This document shows, in pieces, positions 22,459-32,378 of a DNA stretch of 64,000 nucleotides. A program made the translations under genes and the position numbers. Origin of the DNA: Diphasiastrum complanatum (taxonomy: Eukaryota > Streptophyta > Lycopodiopsida > Lycopodiales > Lycopodiaceae); the NCBI GenBank assembly GCA_029204225.1, contig CM055113.1, positions 1,343,973 through 1,407,972 on the forward strand, given 5' to 3'. Numbering within the stretch: the stretch's first letter is position 1; every line of letters begins with the position of its first letter. The notes under the pieces are model-generated. The model worked only from the letters and a program-made list of their open reading frames with translations. It did no database searches and had not been told where the DNA came from.

Positions 22459-22563
22459 CACACGGGCTGGCCAAAAAGGCGCAGGCGGGTGCTAGGGGGC
22501 AGGCAGCGCCCGTGGCACCAGGGTGGGCACCAGTGCCAGGTGGGTGGCGCCGGGCAGGCAACG
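22459..22563 (+). repeat. 105-bp flank repeat, left copy
   Basis: This GC-rich stretch starting GGGCTGGCCAAAAAGG recurs in direct orientation right of element A2 at 43453-43561 with scattered differences. The pair brackets the 20.9-kb nested block. Confidence 0.75.
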
Positions 22564-23418
22564 TGTTGTAAAGCTGACTCAGGTGCACCCAGCGTGCCCT
22601 GTAAGACTCTAAGGGGTGACGCTCCCTAAGGTCCCAGAGCAAGATAGAACGTCAAGGACTGAGCCTCCGACCTGTGGTGAGCCAGTCAAGTAGTCACAAG
22701 TCATGAGCTAGCTCTGGAGCTCGAGTCGTGGCCTAGTCAGGAAGCAAGTTGATTCTGCCGTCAGGACGGCTCCCGGGACCCATGTCCGGGAGCCAGATTG
22801 ATTCTGCCAGGCTTAATCAGCAAAATAAAAACTAAGTCCTAAAAAGCGTGCTTTACCAAAAAGCACTATGTTTCAGAACAGAGGGGGTGCGCCGAATCAC
22901 AGCAGAACTATAGGGGGAGTCCGACAGACAGAAACTTGGGCAGCCCAACCAGCGCCAGGAATCCAGTCGCCAGGTCTCAGCTCCCTCTACAAGCACGAGC
23001 CAGGCACAATGCCCAGCAAGTGTTGGTGGCCCCGAGACCGGTCACTCTATGTATGAATGTAACCTCTTCCAAATCTAATAAAGTTGATCCTTGGGGATGA
23101 TTACCATTTCGGTTTCGCCTCCGGGACTGGTCCAAGTGGAGGGACCCTTACTACAACCTTTTTGCGTCGCCGGCGCCTAAGGGTCCCTGTCATCGACATG
23201 GGGCTTGCCGCTATGCCAATTGGTCAGTTTGGCGACCACTATGCCTTGAGTTTCATGTGTGTGGGTTACCTTTTGGGGACGGATTCTGAGATGGCTTTCG
23301 GGTTGGTTGGGAATCCAATTTTCTTAAGTTTGAATGGTTAAGCTTGTTACATTTCTGAGTTGGCTTTTACGTAAGTGCATGATGGATGAATGTTAGACTT
23401 AAGCGCGTGTTGGGGAAA
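22564..23418 (+). repeat. LTR-A #1, 5' LTR of gypsy A2 (main part)
   Basis: It begins TGTTGTAAAGCTGACTC and matches the LTR-A copies at 23419-24338, 33737-34654 and 42540-43451. It is split: this part stops at GGGGAAA, a second part is at 24344-24375, and the last 8 bases (GCGCAACA) are at 40394-40401, followed by the PBS. An AATAAA signal lies near 23077. Confidence 0.85.
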
Positions 23419-24338
23419 TGTTGTAAAGCTGACTCGGGTGCACCCAGCGTGCCTTGTAAGACTCAAAGGGGTGACACTCTCTAAGGTCCCAGAGCAAGTT
23501 AGAACGTCAAGGACTGAGCCTTCGACCTGTGAGTGAGCCAGTCAAGTAGTCACAAAGTCATGAGCTAGCTCTAGAGCTCGAGTCATGACCTAGTCAGGAA
23601 AGCAGGTTGATTTGGCCGCCGGGACGGCTCCCGGGACCCATGTCCGGGAGCCAGACTGATTCTGCCAGGCTTGCCAGGCTTAATCAGCAAAATAAAAACT
23701 AAGTCCTAAAAAGCGTGCTTTACCAGAAAGCACTATGTTTCAAACCAGAGGGGGTGCGCCGAATCACAGCAGAACTATAGGGGGAGTCCGGCAGACAGAA
23801 ACTTGGGCAGCTCAACCAGCGCCAGGAATCCAGTCGCCAGGTCTCAGCTCCCTCTACCAGCACGAGCCAGGCACAATGCCCAGCACGTGTTGGTGGCCCC
23901 GAGACCGGTCAGTTTATGTATGGATGTAACCTCTTCCAAATCTAATAAAGTTGATCCTTGGGGATGATTACCATTTCGGTTTCGCCTCCGGGACTGGTCC
24001 AAGTGGAAGGACCCTTACTACAACCTTTTTGCGTCGCTGGCGCCTAAGGGTCCCTGTCATCGACATGGGGCTTGCCGCTTGCCAATTGGTCAGTTTGGCG
24101 ACCACTATGCCTTGGGTTTCATGTGTGGCTTGTCTTTGCCTTTGGTTACCTTTTGGGGACGGATTCTGAGTTGGCTTTCGGGTTGGTTGGGATTCCAGTT
24201 TTCTTAAGTCTGAATGGTTAAGCTTGTTACGTTTCTGAGTTGGCTTTTACGTAAGTGCATGATGGATGAATGTTAGACTTAAGCGCGTGTTGGGGAAACC
24301 GCTCAAGTCCCAGCGCCCTTTGAGGCGCCAGCGCAACA
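23419..24338 (+). mobile_element. solo LTR-A #2 inserted in LTR-A #1
   Basis: This is a complete 920-bp LTR from TGTTGTAAAG to GGCGCCAGCGCAACA. It is flanked by 5-bp direct repeats GGAAA (23414-23418 and 24339-24343), and beyond them LTR-A #1 continues exactly where it stopped. This is the structure left when an inserted element recombines between its LTRs. Confidence 0.9.
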
Positions 24339-24343
24339 GGAAA

Positions 24344-24375
24344 CCACTCAAGTCCTAGCGCCCTTTGAGGCGCCG
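24344..24375 (+). repeat. LTR-A #1, second part
   Basis: The CCACTCAAGTCC...GAGGCGCCG segment continues LTR-A #1 after the solo LTR. It ends at CGCCG, which with CGTCG at 40389-40393 forms the target duplication of LTR-B #0. Confidence 0.8.
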
Positions 24376-24449
24376 TGTTGTAAAGCTACCTTTACAAGCT
24401 TTACTTCCGGTGCCATCGGCGCTAGCTATGTCCCTCGGCGCTCCTGCTA
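24376..24449 (+). repeat. LTR-B #0, head fragment (74 bp)
   Basis: It begins TGTTGTAAAGCTACC, the LTR-B start, and runs to the GGCGCT region before switching abruptly to minus-strand LTR-A. Its tail is at 39857-40388. Confidence 0.75.
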
Positions 24450-25099
24450 GCCCCATGTCGATGACAGGGACCCTTAGGCGCCAGCGACGCAAAAAGGTTG
24501 TAGTAAGAGTCCTTCCACTTGGACCAGTCCCGGAGGCGAAACCGAAATGGTAATCATCCCCAAGGATCAACTGTACTAGATTTGGAAGAGGTTACATTCA
24601 TACATAGACTGACCGGTCTCGGGGCCACCAACACGTGTTGGGCATTGTGCCTGGCTCGTGCTGGTAGAGGGAGCTGAGACCTGGCGACTGGATTCCTGGC
24701 GCTGGTTGAGCTGCCCAAGTTTCTGTCTGCCGGACTCCCCCTATAGTTCTGCTGTGATTCGGCGCACCCCCTCTATTCTGAAACATAGTGCTTTTTGGTA
24801 AAGCACGCTTTTTGGGACTTAGTTTTTATTTTGCTGATTAAGCCTGGCAAGCCTGGCAGAATCAGTCTGGCTCCCAGACATGGGTCCCGGGAGCCGTTCC
24901 GGTGGCAGAATCAACTTGCTTCCTGACTAGGCCATGACTCGAGCTCCAGAGCTAGCTCATGACTTGTGACTACTTGACTGGCTCACCACAGGTCGGAGGC
25001 TCAGTCCTTGACGTTCTAACTTGCTCTGGGACCTTGGGGAGCGTCACCCCTTTGAGTCTTACAGGGCACGCTGGGTGCACCTGAGTCAGCTTTACAACA
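24450..25099 (-). repeat. 3' LTR-A of gypsy A1, truncated
   Basis: It starts, on the minus strand, TGTTGTAAAGCTGACTC next to the polypurine tract. It stops about 270 bp short of the normal end, at the CCCCATGTCG region, where it meets the LTR-B #0 head. Confidence 0.85.
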
Positions 25100-25136
25100 T
25101 CCTCCCCTCGTTTGAAAAAGCTGATGTCCTCATCAG
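25100..25136 (-). other. polypurine tract and pre-PPT stem-loop of A1
   Basis: CGAGGGGAGGA (25100-25110, minus) primes plus-strand synthesis. CTGATG (25121-25126) and CATCAG (25131-25136) form a 6-bp stem around a 4-base loop, AGGA in the element's sense. The same stem-loop stands before the tract in A2 and in all LARD copies. Confidence 0.8.
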
Positions 25137-25339
25137 GGCCAAACTAGACCTAGGACGTATGGCACGGGCTTAATTCACCGGCCTTAACAACTTTGAATTA
25201 AAAATACATTGGCAGTAGCACAGGAAAAGTGTAGATAAAGTTCACTTACGTAAAACCTGTGTAAAGCTGCAAGTGATTTATTGACAAACTTAAGAAAGAT
25301 ACCTGGAAGTTCCTTGAACTTCAGAATGGCCATGAATGT

Positions 25340-27970
25340 TTATGTAGGAGGCATGCCGCCAGGTAGTGCTGTGTGTGCCGATCTGGGAAAACGGCTATTG
25401 CGTTGGTTCTTCTGCAGATAATCTGCTAGTACTTCAGGGGCTCCCTCCTTAATTTTGTCTTCGTACTCCCAAGAAGCCTCAATAAGTGGAGCCCGTAGCC
25501 ACTTCACTAGATATTCACGTTGAACACCAGTTCGCTTTCTATGTGTCAATATTTGTTCTGGTACAAGCTGCCTCTTTGTATCATCAAGTGTCATTGGTAG
25601 GTGACGGAGTTTGTGTTGCTGATCAAATCGCTCATCTGGTTTGTACCGTTTGAGTAATGAGATATGAAACACATTGTGTATATCCAAGCTGGACGGTAGC
25701 GCCAATCGGTAAGCCACTAGGTTGATCTTCTTGGTGACATAATATGGTCCCGCATAAGGTCGAACGAACTTATGAGAAAAACCTTTTGGTAACGCAATGT
25801 TCTTTGTGTTCAGCCATACTTGATCACCTTCCTCAAATTCCAGTTCTCGTCGATGTGGGTTTACGTCAGCTGCCATACTCCTTTGTGACTGCTCTAAAAA
25901 TGACTTCACCTCTGTCAGCTTTGTGTGCCACTCATTGATGAATTCCTCTACAGTAGGTACTGGTGTTTCCTGCACGCCTGTAAGAAAATAACTTGGAACA
26001 ATCGGTAGCCAACCATTCCTTATCTTGAAGGGTGCCCTTCCAGTAGATCTGTTCACTTGGTTGTTATGTGCAAACTCGAGAATATCCAAGTAGTTGACCC
26101 AATCCGATTGGTCCCAAGCGACATAATTTCGTAAATATTGTTCAATCTGTCGATTGACTCGTTCCGTTTGCCCATCTGTCTGAGGGTGATATGCAGTGCT
26201 GAAATTCATTTCAATTCCCACGAGGCGAAATAGACAAGTCCAAAACTTTCCGACGAACTTGGTGTCTCGGTCAGAAATAATCGTTCTAGGCAGGTCGTGG
26301 TATTTGAAGACACATTTGAAAAATAACCTTGCCACTTCTTCAGCTGTCACTGAACTTTTAGTTGGTACTAGATGAACTTGCTTTGAAAAGCGGTGAACCA
26401 CCACATAAATTGAGTCGAAGCCTTGGCATCGTGGTAGTTGAACAATAAAATCCATGCTCATCGAATTCCATGGGTATGCTGGTACCGGTAATGGTTGGAG
26501 TAGTCCTGCTGGAACTAGCAGTTCCACCTTCACTTGTTGACATGTCGGGCATGTTTGCACATAGGATTCAACGTCTGCCCACATACCTGGCCAATAGAAG
26601 CCTCTTTTGAGAAGTTCATACATGCGATTCACCCCTGGATGTCCGGCGGCTAGTACGTCATGATGTTCTCGCAAGACTTTCTTCCTCAGGTTGATGTTGT
26701 CTGGGACATATACTCTGCGTTGTTTATAAACAACCATTTGATCTTTCCAAGTGAAATGTTTATGAGGCTTTCCAAGCTGGAATGCGATCATTAAGTCCTT
26801 CGCCAACGCATCTGCACCATAATTCTCCCTGATTTCTTGGAGTAGGTCAGTCACCTGAGTTGTCACTGTTGCCAGCAAGTGTTCCTGTCTACTTAGTGCG
26901 TCCGCCACCACATTGTTCTTTCCCGCCGTGTGTAAAATGTCTATATTGAATTTTGAGAGAAAGTTTTGCCATCGCATTTGCTTTGGCGTGAGCATACCTT
27001 GGGATGAGAAGTACTTGAGTGATACATTATCAGTGAACGCCTTAAAGGGTTTTCCTGCCACATAGTGTCTCCAATGCTCCACTGCTTGAACTACTGCGAC
27101 CATTTCTTTTTCATGAGTTGGCCATCGTCGCTCTACGTCACTCAATTTCTTTGAAAAATATGCAACAGGTTTTCCGTCTTGCATCAGCACGGCCCCAATA
27201 GCAAAGTTCGACGCATCTGTATGTATTTAAAAAGGTTTGTTAAAGTCCGGTAAGGCAAGGATGGGTTCTTGAGTGATCCGTCGTTTTAGTTCTTGGAACG
27301 CTGCTTCACATTCCGGTGTCCATGTCATCTTCAGATGAGTCTTGGTCTGCTCCAACAGTGGTGCCACAATTTTGCTAAATGCCTCAATGAATCTCCTGTA
27401 AAAGTTACACAAGCCCACAAAGGATTTGATGCCATGAACAGTTTTAGGTGCTAGCCAATCCAAGATAGCCTTGATCTTCTTAGGATCCATTCAAATCCGT
27501 CTGTGGCCTATAACATGTCCAAGGAAGTCAACTTCCTCCACCACAAACTCACATTTCTCTCTTTTCGCGAACAAGCAGTTCCTCCTCAGTCGTTGGAGAA
27601 CTGTCCTTAAATGTTGAATGTGATCTTTAAGGTTCCGGCTAAATACTAATATGTCATCAATGTATACAATGACAAATTCATCCAGGCAGTCTTGAAATAT
27701 ATTGTTCATCAACGTGCAAAAAGTGGCTGGTGCGTTTGTTAGACCGAATGGCATCACCAGGAACTCGTGACTCCCGTACCGCGTTCGAAACGCCGTTTTG
27801 TGCTCATCACCTTTAGCTATTCGAATTTGATGATATCCAGATCTGAGATCTATTCGGCTAAAGTATTTGGCATGTTTGAGTTGGTCGAATAGGTCATCAA
27901 TTCTAGGCATGGGGTACTTGTTCTTGATGGTACTCTTGTTAAGCATGCGATAATCCACACATAAATGTAA
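25340..27970 (-). pseudogene. gypsy A1 pol: RT, RNase H, integrase, chromodomain
   Basis: The minus-strand frame starts inside RT at VDYRMLNK and carries the YIDD active site. It continues through RNase H (FTDN) and, in its longest piece (616 residues from 27190), an integrase with HHCC zinc finger near 176-217 and D247, D307, E343 with the expected 35-residue gap. A chromodomain-like end (REYLVKWLRAPLIEASWEYE) follows near 535-585. Two in-frame stops break it: TGA at 27493-27491 and TAA at 27226-27224. gag, protease and the RT N-terminus are deleted, with pol joined directly to leader sequence near 27970. Dead, but few mutations, so recently active. Confidence 0.93.
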
Positions 27971-28568
27971 GCTCCTCTCACAACTCCCAACTAGATCAGA
28001 TCACCTGGATCAAAACAAGTAGTCAGGGATAATTCAGGTCCAGGCAAGCACACCACAAACGAACATACCAACCAAAGCTAAACAGAGGATCCCTCTCAAG
28101 TCACATTCCCCTTGAGACCGGACGTAGGATCTTTGCCTAGCCGCGCCCACAAAAATCTATCACAGAATTAGCCCATTGGAAAACATCCATTTAACCATCC
28201 GTGCTTTCACCATTAAGCAGCACATTGCCTCAGTCACGCCCCACCACTTTTTGGTCGATAGCCCTTATAGCTAAACGATCGGCAGCTATCCCGCACCGGC
28301 AACTAACCACCCGTGCTTTACACCCAAATTCGAGCAGCATCTCTGTATCAATGGTTAACCCGTACAGTTCGAATATGTCGCCCCGCACCCCGCAAGGTAC
28401 AGACCGTGCTTTCACCTACCTAGGCAGCACTTTGCCTCATTCGTCCCACGTGCAAACAGCACCAGGCCCGAACCGCGAGAACTGACCGTGCTTACACCTC
28501 GAGGGCAACACTTTGACTCATCAAGTCCCCCGTTCTGCCGACCACCCCGACCGTGGACGCACCCGTGC
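27971..28568 (-). other. leader of gypsy A1 with repeated stem-loops (main part)
   Basis: Non-coding sequence between PBS and pol. It contains four copies of the AGCAC...GTGCT stem-loop motif near 28200, 28311, 28407 and 28489. The fifth is split by LARD-1 and resumes at 33624-33646. It is homologous to the LARD and A2 leaders. Confidence 0.75.
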
Positions 28569-29787
28569 TGTTGTAAAGCTACCTTTACAAGCTTTACTTG
28601 CGGCGCCATCGGCGCCAGCTATGTCCCCGGCGCCAGCAGCGCCCCTGCTGCTCCCGGCGCCACTGTGACCAGAATCCAGCCGGCGCCAAGTTCCTATGGC
28701 TGAAAATCTTTGATCGGTTCTAGCGAAGTCCAGAGAGCTCAGATCGATGTGCAATCACCTCACACGATCTAGGCATGATTAAAGGAAGCCTGGGGATCAA
28801 TAAAATCTAGAGAGAGAAAATGACTTTCTAGAAAGAGAAAATCCTAGAGAGAGAAAAACGTGCTTTACCAGCTTGGGTAGAGTGCTTGGTATGAGGGGGG
28901 GGTGCCGAATCACACCAATACTATAGGGGAGTGCGGGTTGCGACTCAGGGCGAGCTCCAACCAAGTCTCAGCCTCCCTTGCTGGAATGTTGTCATGGCTC
29001 TCGCCTTGGCATGCTAGCGCCCCGGAGACTAGGGTCGGTCACACACTTGAAATGTAACCTTCTCAGATTTATCAATAAAGTGGGATTTTCCTCAAACTGA
29101 CTCTGATTACCTTCTGGGTTTCAGTGTTCGGTAAAAGCGCCAGTTGTAAGGCCGCTTTCCAAATTTTTAATTTGGCACATAGCTGAGGGTCGTATCCCGG
29201 GACGCCAGCGGTATGCCGTCGGGACCATTCGGTCCGTGGCGCCAGCGGTATGCTGTCGGGACCATTTGGTCCAGGAACTGGTTGTTTCCATATCTGTCGC
29301 GGCTTGTGGTTCTGAGTGTTCCTTGCATGAACGTGAATGGGTTAAGCTCTTGGGGAACGGGCTCTAACCTGTCGGCTGAGTTGGATGGCTTGCTTGGGTG
29401 GATGTTACCTGTTTATGGCTGTCCAGTCTGGCGTGGCGCCAGGTTGGCTTCCAGCGCTCGTGACGAAGCTTTCAGTTGGTTAAGTCTGATGTAAGTCAGA
29501 CCGCTTGCTTGGAATGGATGTTACTCGTTTGTAACGAAGCTTCGAGTTGGTTAAGTTTGATGTATGTCGGGCGGCTTGCTTGGAGGGAAGTCACCCACAT
29601 CAGGACCCCCGATCTGGCATGGCGCCAGGTTGGATCTCAATGTTGGTTTTCGGAACTTCATGTTGGTTAAGTCTGATCGTTGTTGGCGAGTTGGCTGCTT
29701 GTATGTCAAGTGGGTTTGGATGGCAAGAGTTGAAGGCTGGGAAGCTAAGTCGTGGTTCCCGGCTCCCTTTGGGATGCCTGCGCTACA
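28569..29787 (+). repeat. LARD-1 5' LTR-B (1219 bp)
   Basis: It begins TGTTGTAAAGCTACC, ends GCGCTACA. The start can fold: GTAAAGCT and AGCTTTAC are 8-bp inverted repeats at its very edge. An array of GGCGCC palindromes follows, then CTAGAGAGAGAAAA repeats, an AATAAA at 29074-29079, and in the right third three to four degenerate repeats around GTTGGTTAAGT. An ORF-like stretch here is non-coding LTR. Confidence 0.92.
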
Positions 29788-29789
29788 TG

Positions 29790-29801
29790 TGGTATCAGAG
29801 C
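29790..29801 (+). other. PBS of LARD-1
   Basis: TGGTATCAGAGC, two bases after the LTR end; the same initiator-Met primer site as in A1 and A2. Confidence 0.93.
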
Positions 29802-30360
29802 CGACTGGCCGGTCAGCTATGCGGATCTCACGGAAATGGCCACGATTTGGGGTTCATCAAGACAACTGTTGTGCAAGGTGCTGCCCATAGTGTAAGCACG
29901 GGTGCGTCCACGGTCGGGGTGGTCGGCAGAACGGGGGACTTGATGAGTCAAAGTGCTGCCCTTGAGGTGTAAGCACGGTCAGTTCTCGCGGTTCGGGCCT
30001 GGCGCTGTCTGCACGTAGGACGGATGAGGCAAAGTGCTGCCTAGGGAGGTGAAAGCACGGTCTGTACCTTGTGGGGTGCGGGGCGACATATTCGAACTGT
30101 ACGGGTTAACCATTGATACAGAGATGCTGCTCGAATTCGGGTGTAAAGCACGGGTGGTTAGCTGCCGGTGCGGGATAGCTGCCGATCGTTTAGCTATAAG
30201 GGCTATCGACCAAAAAGTGGTGGGGCGTGACTGAGGCAATGTGCTGCTTAATGGTGAAAGCACGGATAGTTGGAGGGGTGTCCTATGTGGGCTGATTCTG
30301 TGATCGATTTGTATGGGCGCGGCCAGGCAAAGGTCTGTTGGCAGGACCATCTCAAAGGGG
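29802..30360 (+). other. LARD-1 leader with five repeated stem-loops
   Basis: Pairs of GTGCT and AGCAC occur at 29878/29895, 29953/29972, 30034/30054, 30124/30147 (ATGCT in this one) and 30241/30259, giving 5-bp stems with 12- to 18-base loops. The wider context GAGGCAA.GTGCTGCC...GGTG.AAGCACGG is conserved between units, spaced 75-117 bp. The same array stands in A1, A2, LARD-2 and LARD-3. Confidence 0.8.
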
Positions 30361-30539
30361 GACCTTGCCTTTGTTACTTGTTAGTAAACCTGCCTGAGTG
30401 TCTTACTTGTACGTATTCGTGGTGAGTCTTAGTACTCGTGCTTTGCCTGGTTTGCATGATTGCTTGTGATACAAGGAGCTGATGGCTCGAGAAGGAACCT
30501 TTTCTTTTGAAGGCTGATACCATTAAACAAAGAGGACTA

Positions 30540-31041
30540 CAGAATCTGTGGGGCGGATTTGAAGTTCAAGTACTCACACGTGAACGACAACGAAACGACT
30601 CAATGTTTGCAAAGGATGGATGGCTAGCCTGTTTCTTGGGTTAGTTTCATTTGCAACAACGCCCACCAGACGCAAGCAGGAAGTCAAAAGTTGGAAAGGG
30701 CCATTTCAGGGGAGATCTTCTATGGAGCAGTTGGTCTTCATTTTGGGACGGCCACCTTCGGAACTGAAACTCACTGAGCATGGGCGATATCCAGAATCTG
30801 TGCGGCGGATTTGCAGTTCAAGTACTCGCACGTGAACGACAACGAAATGACTCAATGTTTGCAAAGGATGGATGACTAGCCTGTTTCTTGGGTTAGTTTC
30901 ATTTGCGACAACGCCCACCAGACGCAAGCAGGAAGTCAAAAGTTGGAAAGGGCAATTTCAGGGGAGATCTTCTATAGCAGTTGGTCTTCATTTTGGGACG
31001 GCCACCTTCGGAACTGAAACTCACTGAGCATGGGTGATATC
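30540..31041 (+). repeat. two tandem 250-bp repeats in LARD-1
   Basis: Units 30540-30791 and 30792-31041 each start CAGAATCTGTG. A third partial unit starts at 31042. LARD-2 has three units and LARD-3 two. Confidence 0.9.
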
Positions 31042-32339
31042 CAGTATCAGTTGGGTTTTTCCTCAAAGGGGAAAAAGACTAGGATCCTCTTCAGAGATTG
31101 GCAACAAGTTGGATCGAGCCATAATCCTAGCCGATGGGAAGCAAAGTGTTGGAAAGGCTTTTTGTCCGAAGAACTCTACTCTAAAGTCCGATCAGCTGAT
31201 TTATTAAGTGGAGGGGAACTATCACACACACCTCTCTCTTGGGGCAAATTTTGAATTAAAGTTGATCAAAATGGGGGCAAATTCAAGGTGACCTAGCCAT
31301 ACTCACACGAGGAGACTGGCGAACTTTGGACCTAATAAGTTGACAAGTTTTTGTTGTGGAAAGGAAAGTTTGTTATAGGCTTTCTCTGGACCAGCAATGA
31401 TGAGGAAACATATGAGTACGCTGGCTTGTGTTACGTGTAAGGCAGCTGATCAATGAAGGAACTGTGAAAGTTGAGTCTTGCATGAGAGACTTGGTATTTC
31501 GAACGGACGCTAAGGGACAGTTCGCGTTGAGATCGGATTAGTGCAAACTCTGGGTGCATGTTTCTGATTCAAAGAGAGCTACTTGAAGCCAAGCTCGATG
31601 TACACTTCTTGTTTTGACTGTGAGGCAACTGACCAGTGATGGAATTGTGAAAGTCAAGTTTTGCGCGACGGACATGGTGCTTCAAACAAACGCGAAGAGA
31701 TAGTTCGGATGCGGATCAAACTGGTGCGACCCTTTGGCTTTCCACGAGGTCAATGGTTACATTTGGGCTGATTCAAAGAGCTACTTCAAGCTAAGTGAGA
31801 GGTGCATTGCGGAGTACTCAATCTTTGCCTACCTTAAAGAGCCAAGATGGAAAAGTATCAAGATCAGGCTTGGACAAGGAGAGAAATCAAGGTGCAGAAG
31901 CAACAAGGCACGAAGTGGACCATAAAGTGGGCAATCAAACGATAAATCCTTCGGCTCAGGGAGCCTTGATACCTGTGCGGAACTGAACAAACCTGGAGCT
32001 CAGGGAGCTCAACACAAAGTGCATCAAGGACAAATCAGGAGCTCAAAGGAGTTCCAAAGTCGAAAGTCAGAAGCGACAGGGGCGAACTTTTCAAAGAAAG
32101 GCCTCTGTCACCAGTTAATAAGGTTCTCGGGTTTTACGAAAGCGATATCAAATCTACGCTTTTCCCAGACAAAGATATATTTTCAAGTTATGTAATTTTT
32201 CAGTACAAAGAGCTGAGCCTCCGACTTGTGGTGTGCCAGCTTCAATGTTAATAAAAAGTGGCCAGTAAATTGAGTACTGTGCCTAGTAGCTTAAATGTAT
32301 AGTCATTTTAATTGGGAGACACCTTTACTTTAATCTGAC
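31042..32339 (+). other. LARD-1 3' internal region, no recognised gene
   Basis: Two diverged copies of a 180- to 210-bp segment (about 31437-31620 and 31621-31830) contain paired stretches such as GGAA.TGTGAAAGT and GATTCAAAGAG.GCTACTT. The translation looks protein-like (EGTVKVESCMRDLVFRTDA; 63 open residues from 31734) but carries stops, so it may be a captured, duplicated and decayed coding piece. I do not recognise it. Confidence 0.5.
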
Positions 32340-32378
32340 ATCTGATGAGGACATCAGATTTTATAAAGGTGGGGTGGA
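32340..32378 (+). other. pre-PPT stem-loop and purine tract of LARD-1
   Basis: ATCTGATG (32340-32347) and CATCAGAT (32352-32359) form a perfect 8-bp stem with AGGA loop. The purine-rich AAAGGTGGGGTGGA follows immediately before the LTR. Confidence 0.85.

Noticed and set aside
22868-23341. Open frames in LTR-A (62 and 85 residues) seen in several copies
   Set aside because: They are LTR sequence containing the AATAAA signal; conservation reflects recent common origin, not protein function.
29213-29494. 93-residue frame (SGPFGPWRQRYAVGTIWSRN...) repeated five or more times in the window, with further open frames just after it
   Set aside because: It lies entirely within LTR-B and recurs because the LTR recurs. 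It matches no known family and differs among copies without coding constraint.
30034-30234. 66-residue frame in the LARD leader, present in every copy
   Set aside because: It overlaps the stem-loop array and has no known homologue. Conservation is explained by youth and RNA structure.
29878-30263. CRISPR-like array in the LARD leader
   Set aside because: Units are degenerate, spacing is irregular (75-117 bp), and the context is a plant retroelement leader.
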